Assembly (NCBI RefSeq): GCF_029814935.1
Contig: NZ_CP104582.1
Span: forward strand, 4,278,001-4,342,000
Direction: 5' to 3'
Source: Pseudomonas sp. GD03919
GTDB lineage: Bacteria > Pseudomonadota > Gammaproteobacteria > Pseudomonadales > Pseudomonadaceae
Length of the DNA: 64,000 bases
A program made the position numbers and the translations under genes. Shown here one piece after another: positions 57,074 through 64,000 of this stretch. The notes under the pieces were generated by a model. That model saw nothing but the letters and a program-made list of their open reading frames with translations. It did no database searches and was not told the DNA's origin. How positions within the stretch are numbered: the stretch's first letter is position 1; every line of letters starts with the position of its first letter.

Positions 57074-57184
57074 CTGCATGCGCCCATGCTCGGCGTCAAT
57101 GCCGCGCGCGCCCTTCAGTCGAATAATGAAATGCCGATAACGAAGGCCAGCGTCACCCGTCGTTTCCTGCCCGGAGTAACTCCC

Positions 57185-57274
57185 ATGTTCGACCGTAAAT
57201 TGCGCCAGCAATGCCAAGACCTGCACAGCCATGACGTCAGCCAGCAGCTCGACTCGCTGAGTCGCGGTCACTGA
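57185..57274 (+). CDS. possible 29-residue peptide or gene remnant
   Basis: MFDRKLRQQCQDLHSHDVSQQLDSLSRGH preceded by GGAG eight bases before the ATG. The start resembles the first residues of cytoplasmic PAS-type chemoreceptors, so it may be a fragment. The rest of the 492-bp gap 57019-57510 holds two terminators and one REP unit (57303-57324) and nothing else I recognise. Confidence 0.25.
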   Translation: MFDRKLRQQCQDLHSHDVSQQLDSLSRGH

Positions 57275-57434
57275 GGCCAACCACCCAAGATGAGGCCAGA
57301 GCGTAGCCCGGATGCAATCCGGGGATTTCGTGGCAGGAGATCCGTCGCGGCTACAGCCCCCACAGGCTGCAGCACGACCGGCAGCGCACCTGTGGGAGGC
57401 GCTTCAGCGGCGACTGGTCAGAATCCTCCACGCG

Positions 57435-57459
57435 AAAAAAGACCCGCACGCGGCGGGTC
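57435..57459 (-). terminator. terminator of the gabDT operon
   Basis: On the minus strand GACCCGC, a 5-base loop, GCGGGTC and TTTTTT, about 50 bp after the gabT stop. Confidence 0.9.
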
Positions 57460-57510
57460 TCGGGTGCGCCCGGCCTGGTGAGCCTCGGGCGCAGGTACGA
57501 CAGCAACGAC

Positions 57511-58791
57511 TCAGGCCAGCTCGTCGAAGCACTCGGCGACGATGGCGATGCCTTTTTCCAGTTGCGCGTCCGGAATGGTGACGGGCATCAGGAAGCGGAT
57601 GACGTTGTAGTAGGTGCCGCACGACAGCAGGATCAAGCCCTTCTCGCGCGCCTTGGCGACGATCTTGCCGACCAGTTCGGCAGCCGGCTTGCTGTGGTCA
57701 CCGCCCTCGAACAGCTCGATGGCGACCATCGAACCCAGGCCACGCACGTCACCGATCACCTTGTGCTTCTCGGCGATCTTGCTCAGGCCGGCCTTGAGCT
57801 TCTCGCCGACAGCGTTGGAGCGCGCCAGCAGGTTCTCTTCGTCGAACACCTTGAGTACGGCCAGGGCCGCAGCGCAGGCGATCGGGCTGCCGGCATAGGT
57901 GCCGCCCAGGCCACCGGGGGCGATCTTGTCCATGATCTCGGCCTTGCCGCATACGCCGGAGATCGGGAAGCCGCCGCCAACGGACTTGGCGAAGGTGGTC
58001 AGGTCCGGCACCACGCCCAGTTGTTCGGTGGCGAAGAAGGTGCCAGTACGGCCCGCGCCGGTCTGCACTTCGTCAGCGATCAGGAGGATGCCGTGCTGGT
58101 CGCACAGGGCGCGCAGGCGCTGCATGAAGGCCGGGGAGTTGACGTAGAAACCGCCCTCGCCCTGCACCGGTTCGATGATGATCGCGGCGATGTCCTGCGG
58201 CTGCGCGTCGTTCTTGAAGATGCGCTCGATGCTGGCGATGGACTCGTCCTCGCTCACGCCGTGCAGCGGGCACGGCGCCTGGGCGCGGTACACGCCAGCA
58301 GGCATCAGGCCCATGCCGGCGGAGTACGGCACCACCTTGCCGGTCAGCGACAGGGTCATCATGGTGCGGCCGTGGTAGGCGCCGGTGAAGGCGATCACGC
58401 CGGCGCGGCCGGTGGCGGCACGGGCGATCTTCACCGCGTTCTCCACGGCTTCGGAGCCGGAGGTGACCAGCAGGGTCTTCTTGGCGAAGTCACCCGGTAC
58501 GCGCTTGGCGATTTCTTCGCACAGCTCGATGTAGGGCTCGTAGGCCAGCACCTGGAAGCAGGTGTGCGACAGCTTGGTCAGTTGCTCCTGAACGGCCGCG
58601 ACCACCTTCGGGTGCAAGTGACCGGTGTTCAGTACGGCGATACCGCCGGCGAAGTCGATGTACTCGCGGCCTTCGACGTCCCACACGGTGGCGTTCTCGG
58701 CGCGCTCGGCGACGATCGGGTGGATCTGGCCGACACCGCGCGGTACGGCGGCCTGACGGCGTTGCAGCAGGGATTCGTTGGTCTTGCTCAT
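57511..58791 (-). CDS. gabT: 4-aminobutyrate aminotransferase
   Basis: 426 residues, class III aminotransferase. PLP lysine in PDLTTFAKSVGGGFPISGV, preceded by LIADEVQTGAGRTGTFFA; start MSKTNESLLQRRQAAVPRGVGQIHPIVAERAENATVWDVEGREYIDFAGGIAVLNTGH. It moves the amino group of GABA to 2-oxoglutarate, giving succinic semialdehyde for GabD. About 157 bp after gabD on the same strand. Confidence 0.96.
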   Translation of the reverse strand: MSKTNESLLQRRQAAVPRGVGQIHPIVAERAENATVWDVEGREYIDFAGGIAVLNTGHLHPKVVAAVQEQLTKLSHTCFQVLAYEPYIELCEEIAKRVPGDFAKKTLLVTSGSEAVENAVKIARAATGRAGVIAFTGAYHGRTMMTLSLTGKVVPYSAGMGLMPAGVYRAQAPCPLHGVSEDESIASIERIFKNDAQPQDIAAIIIEPVQGEGGFYVNSPAFMQRLRALCDQHGILLIADEVQTGAGRTGTFFATEQLGVVPDLTTFAKSVGGGFPISGVCGKAEIMDKIAPGGLGGTYAGSPIACAAALAVLKVFDEENLLARSNAVGEKLKAGLSKIAEKHKVIGDVRGLGSMVAIELFEGGDHSKPAAELVGKIVAKAREKGLILLSCGTYYNVIRFLMPVTIPDAQLEKGIAIVAECFDELA

Positions 58792-58948
58792 GGTGTCCTC
58801 ATGGTCATCCCCGGCGGGAGGTCGGCTCAGCATGCGATGATCGACTGAGCCGAGCCCGCGAGGGACTCAATAGGGTTACGACTTACAACCGGGGCGCCGC
58901 ACGCTCTTTCGCACCTTGCCCCGTCTTGGAAATCAGCGGATTTCCGAA

Positions 58949-60400
58949 TCAGATTCCACCGAGGCACATGTACTTGATCTCGAGGTAGTCCTCGATCCCG
59001 TACTTGGAGCCTTCACGGCCCAGGCCGGACGCCTTCACACCGCCGAACGGCGCGACTTCGTTGGAGATCAGGCCGGTGTTGATACCCACCATGCCGTACT
59101 CCAACGCCTCGGCCACGCGGAACACGCGGCCCAGGTCACGGGCATAGAAGTAGGAGGCCAGGCCGAACTCGGTATCGTTGGCCATGGCGATCACTTCGGC
59201 CTCGTCCTTGAAGCGGAACAGCGGCGCCAGCGGGCCGAAGGTTTCTTCCTTGGCCACGGCAGCGGTTTTCGGCACGTCCACCAGGATGGTCGGTTCGAAG
59301 AAGGTGCCACCGAGGGCATGCGGCTTGCCGCCCAGGGCCAGCTTGGCGCCTTTGCCTACGGCGTCCTCGATATGTTCCTGCACCTTGGCCACGGCCTTCT
59401 CGTCGATCAGCGGGCCGGTGGTGGTGCCGTCTTCCAGACCGTTACCGATCTTCAGCTTGCCCACGGCGGCAATCAGCTTCTCGGCGAAGGCATCGTAGAC
59501 ACCGTCCTGCACGTAGATGCGGTTGGCGCAGACGCAGGTCTGGCCGTTGTTGCGGTACTTGGAGATCAGCGCGCCTTCCACGGCGGCATCCAGGTCGGCG
59601 TCATCGAAGACGATGAACGGTGCGTTGCCGCCCAGCTCCAGCGACACCTTCTTGATGTCCTGGGCGCATTCGGCCATCAGCTGGCGGCCGATCTCGGTCG
59701 AGCCCGTGAAGGACAGCTTGCGCACGATCGGGTTGCTGGTCAGCTCGCCACCCACTTCGCCAGCACTGCCGGTGACCACGCTCAGCACGCCTTTCGGAAT
59801 GCCGGCGCGCTCGGCCAGCTCGACCAGGGCCAGGGCGGAGAACGGGGTTTGCGAAGCCGGCTTGATCACCATGGTGCAACCAGCGGCCAGTGCCGGGCCG
59901 GCCTTGCGGGTGATCATCGCGGCGGGGAAGTTCCAAGGCGTGATGGCGGCAGTCACACCAATCGGCTGCTTGATCACGATCAGGCGCTTGTCCGGCTGGT
60001 GACCCGGAATCACATCACCGTAGACGCGCTTGGCTTCCTCGGCGAACCACTCGATAAAGGAAGCGGCGTAAGCGATCTCGCCCTTGGCCTCGGCCAGCGG
60101 CTTGCCCTGCTCCAGAGTCATCAGGCGACCAAGATCATCCTGATTCTCCATCAGCAACTCGAACCAGCGGCGCAGCTTGTTGGCGCGCTCTTTGGCAGTC
60201 AGCGCACGCCAGGCCGGCAGCGCCTTCTCGGCGGCCTCGACGGCACGGCGGGTTTCCGCGCGGCCCATCTTCGGCACGTGACCGATGATCTCGCCAGTTG
60301 CCGGGTTATTCACGGCAATCGTCTGGCCGCTGTCGGCATCCAGCCACTGGCCATCAATATAGGCCTGTTGGCGGAACAGCTGAGCGTCTTTCAGTTGCAT
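58949..60400 (-). CDS. gabD: succinate-semialdehyde dehydrogenase (NADP+)
   Basis: 483 residues. PWNFPAAMITRKAGPALAAGC, FTGSTEIGRQLM, catalytic Glu in LELGGNAPFIVFDDAD and Cys in NNGQTCVCANRIYV are in place. It oxidises succinic semialdehyde to succinate. Start MQLKDAQLFRQQAYIDGQWLDADSG at 60400. In P. aeruginosa gabDT is elsewhere (PA0265-0266), so here the operon has been placed next to pauC and dadA, linking putrescine, GABA and alanine use. Confidence 0.95.
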   Translation of the reverse strand: MQLKDAQLFRQQAYIDGQWLDADSGQTIAVNNPATGEIIGHVPKMGRAETRRAVEAAEKALPAWRALTAKERANKLRRWFELLMENQDDLGRLMTLEQGKPLAEAKGEIAYAASFIEWFAEEAKRVYGDVIPGHQPDKRLIVIKQPIGVTAAITPWNFPAAMITRKAGPALAAGCTMVIKPASQTPFSALALVELAERAGIPKGVLSVVTGSAGEVGGELTSNPIVRKLSFTGSTEIGRQLMAECAQDIKKVSLELGGNAPFIVFDDADLDAAVEGALISKYRNNGQTCVCANRIYVQDGVYDAFAEKLIAAVGKLKIGNGLEDGTTTGPLIDEKAVAKVQEHIEDAVGKGAKLALGGKPHALGGTFFEPTILVDVPKTAAVAKEETFGPLAPLFRFKDEAEVIAMANDTEFGLASYFYARDLGRVFRVAEALEYGMVGINTGLISNEVAPFGGVKASGLGREGSKYGIEDYLEIKYMCLGGI

Positions 60401-60740
60401 GGCAGTCTCCTTGGATGACCGACGTCCAGGCGTCGGGAGTGGAGTCGTGGACACGAAGCACGCCGCGCGATAAGCACGGCCTGACCTGGTAAATAGTTAA
60501 GAACCGCTGAGCGGCGAAGGGTTCGGTATGAGCGAACACTGCGTTTGAAATCTCAAACGAATCCTAGGAGCGGCACGGGTAAAGGGCAATAGCCGGAAGC
60601 GCTAAATCGACGAAAGAATGATAAAAAACTTTCTGAGGGGGCTCTTGGCCAGGGCAAAAGTGTAAAGTTCGTTCGGAATAACGCACACTCATGCACGATG
60701 GACGCTAAGCGCCCAGATGCGTATCATTGCGCCCCGCAAC
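60401..60740. other. gabD upstream region with a palindrome
   Basis: About 340 bp before the tRNA region. It contains the perfect inverted repeat CGTTTGA-AATC-TCAAACG at 60542-60559, about 140 bp upstream of the gabD start, a candidate operator. The right-hand half becomes less GC-rich toward the tRNA. Confidence 0.55.
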
Positions 60741-60784
60741 GCACCAGTAGCTCAGCTGGATAGAGTACCGCCCTCCGAAGGCAG
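60741..60784 (+). pseudogene. 5' half of a tRNA-Arg gene
   Basis: The first 44 bases match the intact tRNA-Arg at 60844 at all but five or six positions, from the acceptor strand (GCACCAG) through the D arm to the anticodon loop CTCCGAA and most of the 3' anticodon strand. It then diverges: no variable loop, T arm or 3' acceptor strand follows. Confidence 0.82.
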
Positions 60785-60843
60785 TGATCATCGAGTTGAG
60801 AAGGGTGCAGGCTAGTGGTCAAATAGTTCGCCGCAACACATAC

Positions 60844-60920
60844 GCACCTGTAGCTCAGCTGGATAGAGTATTGCCCTCCGAAGGCAAGGGTCGTGGGTTC
60901 GAATCCCGCCAGGTGCGCCA
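60844..60920 (+). tRNA. tRNA-Arg (anticodon CCG)
   Basis: 77 bases. Acceptor GCACCTG pairs with CAGGTGC, D arm GCTCAGCTGGATAGAGT, anticodon stem TTGCC/GGCAA with loop CTCCGAA (anticodon CCG), T loop in GGGTTCGAATCCC, and encoded CCA after the discriminator G. Reads CGG codons. It borders an island whose integrase is 590 bp away. Confidence 0.93.
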
Positions 60921-61185
60921 TATCCTCTTGATTCAATGGCCTTTTTCTAAGGCTTCGCCGCTTCCGCTGCTGAATCGGCGCCCTCCAGCAAAATTCCCTT
61001 GATGCCAGCTCTCAGGCTGCGATGAGCACTGCACTCAGTGTCATCTAGCGGCGGCTTTTCACGCTGTGCCAATTCTGTGCCCAAAGCGTGCCGCACGGTG
61101 AGATGGCATGCCGGTTACTTCGCAGAGATTGAGTATTAGCCACAATCAGGCACAACTCCCAAACTATCTGAAAGCACCTAAGCAG

Positions 61186-61205
61186 AAGGGGCCTTTCGGC
61201 CCCTT
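61186..61205 (-). terminator. hairpin after the 94-residue island gene
   Basis: Perfect 8-bp stem AAGGGGCC/GGCCCCTT with a 4-base loop. No strong T run follows. The gap 60921-61212 has no gene. Confidence 0.65.
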
Positions 61206-61212
61206 CGTTACT

Positions 61213-61497
61213 TTAGTTGTTGAGCATGCTCTCCAGCTTTTCGATCAGGAAGTCCAGCGGGCTGCGCCCCTCCAACCGTTTCTCGAAGACCTCATTACGG
61301 TGATAGGCGACCCAGGTATCGAGAGCCTGACGGTTGTTCTTCTCGTAGCCGGAACCAAGGATGCAGACCAGCTCATTGCCGTTGGGGCTCTCGAGGTAGT
61401 GGCTCATGGCAGAGGCCAAATGCTTCAAGTACTGGTGTTCACGAGCTTCCATCGCCGGATGCAGGTGCGTGACGTTGCTGCGCTTGATCAGTCTCAT
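61213..61497 (-). CDS. hypothetical island protein (94 residues)
   Basis: MRLIKRSNVTHLHPAMEAREHQYLKHLASAMSHYLESPNGNELVCILGSGYEKNNRQALDTWVAYHRNEVFEKRLEGRSPLDFLIEKLESMLNN. Mostly helical, soluble. Eleven bp after the integrase stop on the same strand. No family recognised. Confidence 0.65.
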   Translation of the reverse strand: MRLIKRSNVTHLHPAMEAREHQYLKHLASAMSHYLESPNGNELVCILGSGYEKNNRQALDTWVAYHRNEVFEKRLEGRSPLDFLIEKLESMLNN

Positions 61498-61508
61498 GTA
61501 AGTACTCC

Positions 61509-62669
61509 TCAGGCCTTCAAATTGGCTTGGATCAGGTTGTCGAATGCGCTTCCGTCACGTCGGGTTAAGTTAGGTACGTAGCGCGAGTAGACGCGGAACA
61601 GCATCTCGGTAGTTGTGTGGCCCATCTGCCGGGCGATCCATTCCGGGTTTTCGCCTGCAGCCAGCCAAAGGGTCGCAGCCGTATGGCGGGTCTGGTAAGG
61701 GCGTCGCTGGCGCAGTCCCAGATGACGCAGCAGCGGAAACCAAACCCTGTTGTTGATGTTGCGGTACGAAAAAGGCGTACCTTCCCGAGAACAGAAGACA
61801 AACTGACCACTGCCCGTCTTCTTCTGCTGATCGAGCAGGGCCTTGTACACCGGACCAGACATGTCGATTTCACGTTGCGAGCCATCATTCTTCGTGTAGT
61901 CGAGCCGGCCACCAACCCAAGTTTCGCGGATAAGGATTTGCCGCCTCTGAAAGTCGACGAATTTCCACTGCAGGCCGTCAACTTCTCCCGTGCGCATCCC
62001 GGTGAAGAAGCGCACCGTGTAGTAGTTGCGGAAGTCCTCGCGCACGGCACCGAGAATCTGCAGCACTTCATCCAGAGTGAACGGCTCCACATCGGTCTTG
62101 GGAACCTTCAGCGATTTGATGTTGAGGTACGGTGAAGTAAACTCGAACCGGTCAGCCGCCTCACTAAGGATCATGCGCAATGGCGTCATGATGTGGTTGA
62201 TTCGCGTCGCTGACAGAGCCTGCCCCTTCAGCCCGGGAACTTTGCCGAGTGCCGAGCGGAAGGACAGGATTTCTGCCTTGGTGATGGCGCTGACTTCTTG
62301 TCTGCCGAATGTTGGTAGCAGGTATTTATCAAGGGTCTGACGTACCGTCGTCGTATGTGTGTCGCGCCACTCCACACGCTTTTCGTCGAACCAGCGTTCG
62401 GCGAAGTCCCTAAACGGTGGAGTCTTCAGTATCGCGCAGCCAGCCTGCAGTCTTGCGAACTCCTGAACCTTGCTGCTTTGCGGAAAGTAAGTGGCATAGT
62501 CGAAGCTTCCCAGCGTGATTTCTGCCTCAATGCGCTCAAGGATTTTCTCCAGCTTTTTTCGGTTAGCTGGCGTATCAGGCAGCGTGGTCTGCTCACGGCA
62601 GCGCTTGTCCAGATAAGTGAAGTCGAAGAACAACTTTTCGTTGTCGGCACGGGCACGAATCTTACCCAT
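61509..62669 (-). CDS. tyrosine integrase of the tRNA-Arg island
   Basis: 386 residues. N-terminal Arm-DNA-binding domain of the DUF3596 type (DNEKLFFDFTYLDKRCREQTTLPDTPANRKKLEKIL), core-binding domain (FRDFAERWFDEKRVEWRDTHTTTVRQTLDKYLLPTFG), and catalytic domain with Arg in FFTGMRTGEVDGLQW, TRHTAATLWLAAGENPEWIARQMGHTTTEMLFRVYSRY giving HxxR-type, His and nucleophilic Tyr. It overlaps the start region of the excisionase-like gene by 8 bp. Confidence 0.93.
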   Translation of the reverse strand: MGKIRARADNEKLFFDFTYLDKRCREQTTLPDTPANRKKLEKILERIEAEITLGSFDYATYFPQSSKVQEFARLQAGCAILKTPPFRDFAERWFDEKRVEWRDTHTTTVRQTLDKYLLPTFGRQEVSAITKAEILSFRSALGKVPGLKGQALSATRINHIMTPLRMILSEAADRFEFTSPYLNIKSLKVPKTDVEPFTLDEVLQILGAVREDFRNYYTVRFFTGMRTGEVDGLQWKFVDFQRRQILIRETWVGGRLDYTKNDGSQREIDMSGPVYKALLDQQKKTGSGQFVFCSREGTPFSYRNINNRVWFPLLRHLGLRQRRPYQTRHTAATLWLAAGENPEWIARQMGHTTTEMLFRVYSRYVPNLTRRDGSAFDNLIQANLKA

Positions 62670-62895
62670 GGCAAATGCCTCCGCCGGCCATAGGTATCAA
62701 ACTGGAAGTGCGAGAATGCTTCTGCATGTCCTTTTCGATGGCCTCCCAAATGAACAGGATCTTTCGACCACCAAACGGGCGGAAGTAATGGATGCCTTCG
62801 AGCAGTACCGAGTCCTTCAGGCGGTTACGGATGGTGCGCACGTCGTACTTCATACGCGTGGCCAGCTCCTCGGTGGTCAGATAGGTGTGAGACAT
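62662..62895 (-). CDS. excisionase/AlpA-like small DNA-binding protein
   Basis: 77 residues, MSHTYLTTEELATRMKYDVRTIRNRLKDSVLLEGIHYFRPFGGRKILFIWEAIEKDMQKHSRTSS. A MerR-type winged helix as in phage excisionases: LTTEELAxRxxxDxRTIRNRxK then HYxRPxGxRKILFxW. It precedes and overlaps the integrase gene, so the two are co-expressed; it probably sets the direction of recombination. Confidence 0.82.
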   Translation of the reverse strand: MSHTYLTTEELATRMKYDVRTIRNRLKDSVLLEGIHYFRPFGGRKILFIWEAIEKDMQKHSRTSSLIPMAGGGICHG

Positions 62896-62958
62896 AGCAA
62901 TGCCCTCTCTGCTAAATTGAACGACAGCGGATTCTTATGAGCTCTTGAGGCCTCATAA

Positions 62959-62975
62959 TGATCTCCTGCAGATCA
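62959..62975. promoter_or_regulatory. palindromic operator, copy 1
   Basis: TGATCT, spacer CCTGC, AGATCA, between the divergent xis-int and regulator genes. Shares the TGATCTC core with copy 2. Confidence 0.65.
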
Positions 62976-63006
62976 ATATAACGCTCATTTTGGGCATTGC
63001 AAGCAC

Positions 63007-63031
63007 AAAATGATCTCTAGGAGATCATTTT
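63007..63031. promoter_or_regulatory. palindromic operator, copy 2
   Basis: Perfect 11-bp arms AAAATGATCTC/GAGATCATTTT with spacer TAG, ending 12 bp before the regulator's start codon. Confidence 0.72.
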
Positions 63032-63042
63032 TGGAGATTGAG

Positions 63043-63255
63043 ATGGTCAAGTGCCATTTATCTCGCCTACTCGGTGAGCGGAAATTGAAGATCAGTGACG
63101 TGGTTAGGGACACGGGGATCAACCGCGGAACCCTCACGCGGCTCTATCACGAGACCGCGCAACGGGTGGAGCTCAAGGACTTGGAGACGATCTGCCAGTA
63201 CCTGAACTGCCAGGTAGGGGATTTGCTGGAACTGCAGGATGATCCGGAGGGCTGA
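63043..63255 (+). CDS. small Xre-type regulator
   Basis: 70 residues, MVKCHLSRLLGERKLKISDVVRDTGINRGTLTRLYHETAQRVELKDLETICQYLNCQVGDLLELQDDPEG, a Cro/CI-like helix-turn-helix of the YozG family. Divergent from xis-int, with two palindromes between, so it likely represses both directions. The ATG at 63043 is chosen over 63010 because the latter lies inside the operator. Confidence 0.87.
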   Translation: MVKCHLSRLLGERKLKISDVVRDTGINRGTLTRLYHETAQRVELKDLETICQYLNCQVGDLLELQDDPEG

Positions 63256-63272
63256 ATGCCCTCCGGACTTTG

Positions 63273-63998
63273 TCAACCACGGAAATGCCAGTCGATGGAG
63301 GCCATCAGCATCAAGTAGCGCAAGGCGGCGCCGGAGTGATGGTTCTGCCTTGCCTCACCCTTCAGCTCAAGCTTCGCCCTTATACCCAAATGTAGATTCG
63401 CTACATCGTTACTCTCCGGCGCGTGCTGACTGAACGACCGGCGAGTGCTCCCGAGTTGCTGACGCCAGTAGGACTTGGTCGTCTTCGGCTTGTTAGCGTC
63501 GTAGACGATCAGCTCGATAGATCGAGCCGGAATACCTATAGCACTCAGCAGCCACAGATAGTCCTGTGCATGGTCCTCGTCACGGTTACGCTGGAATCGC
63601 AGCGTGGTTTCAGTCATCCAACAGCGCTCAACAAAATCATCAATCACGCGCTGGGCGCGTTCGCTGTCGGGGCCTTCGAGCAGGTCGTAGAGGCGCTGCG
63701 CATACTCGGCCACAGCCTCACGCCCACCATGCTTTGGAGGCGAGGGCAACAGCGACAGATACGACGAACCTTCTGCATACAGAGCAGGTTGCAGCCTGTG
63801 TTTAGAGCTTGCGCTGCTTGCTCCCGGTCGCTGTTGCATATCGCGGATACAGCGTGCCCGCTCAAGCATCATTTCACGCGCCTCGGCAGAAAACTCGACC
63901 CAGTCGAGATTGACCGCTCGACCTGTCTGCTCGGCATATGAGGCATACGCCAGCATCGACTCGATAGCCAGAATTCGCCCAATCGCCCAGTTCTGCTC
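63273..63998 (-). CDS. hypothetical island protein, 5' end beyond the window
   Basis: At least 241 residues; the frame stays open to the window edge and the extra residues (EQNWAIGRILAIES before MLAYASYAEQTGRAVN) look like real protein. The visible part is polar and helical with FVERCWMTETTLRFQRNRDEDHAQDYLWLLSAIGIPARSIELIVYDANKPKTTKSYWRQQLG. No family recognised; probably cargo or replication control of the island. Confidence 0.65.
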   Translation of the reverse strand, partial: EQNWAIGRILAIESMLAYASYAEQTGRAVNLDWVEFSAEAREMMLERARCIRDMQQRPGASSASSKHRLQPALYAEGSSYLSLLPSPPKHGGREAVAEYAQRLYDLLEGPDSERAQRVIDDFVERCWMTETTLRFQRNRDEDHAQDYLWLLSAIGIPARSIELIVYDANKPKTTKSYWRQQLGSTRRSFSQHAPESNDVANLHLGIRAKLELKGEARQNHHSGAALRYLMLMASIDWHFRG

Positions 63999-64000
63999 CA

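Overview
The window is chromosomal DNA of a GC-rich Pseudomonas, most like the mendocina/alcaligenes side of the genus. Gene order follows the stretch of the P. aeruginosa chromosome from the algP-FKBP-algQ-dsbB-hem cluster through algRZ, argH, cyaA, cyaY, lysA-dapF-xerC, glnK-amt, ubiK-comM, rep and xpt to dadRAX and the polyamine genes. The species placement is inferred from gene order and protein resemblance only.

Layout. 1-30.7 kb is core genome: a LysE exporter fragment, MscS and ABC-F genes, algP, an FKBP isomerase, the anti-sigma factor gene rsd/algQ, dsbB, the hemCDXY operon (reading leftward), algZ-algR, argH, several small membrane or unknown proteins, cyaA, rnk, the cyaY cluster, an AraC regulator, lptM-lysA-dapF-DUF484-xerC-HAD, sutA, yjbQ, amt-glnK, ubiK and the first two thirds of comM.

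At 30,696-37,326 comM is split by a strongly AT-rich element of about 6.6 kb. It carries a large serine recombinase, a MobC-like accessory protein and MOBP relaxase, an iteron-type replication initiator with its iteron array, a second repeat array in front of mobC, and two unknown genes. The junctions resolve to a 2-bp GA core. Joining the comM halves through that core restores a 497-residue reading frame, and joining the element ends gives a near-palindromic attP. The element therefore looks like a small mobilizable plasmid that integrates by itself into comM, a gene that aids natural transformation.

37.3-60.4 kb returns to core and metabolic genes: the comM 3' end, a decayed chemoreceptor, a LysR regulator, a MATE pump, a GGDEF/EAL phosphodiesterase, rep helicase, a UPF0158 gene, xpt, cytochrome c5, then an amine and D-amino-acid block (pauR, dadX, ridA, dadA, dadR, an amine oxidase, an MFS transporter, pauC, a cupin, gabT, gabD). 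These genes together convert alanine, putrescine and 4-aminobutyrate to pyruvate and succinate.

60.7-64 kb is the start of a genomic island or prophage next to tRNA-Arg. It shows a half tRNA gene, an intact tRNA-Arg(CCG), a tyrosine integrase, an excisionase-like gene, a small Xre-type repressor flanked by two GATCTC-cored palindromes, and an unknown gene running off the window. Several families of REP-like palindromes lie between core genes.
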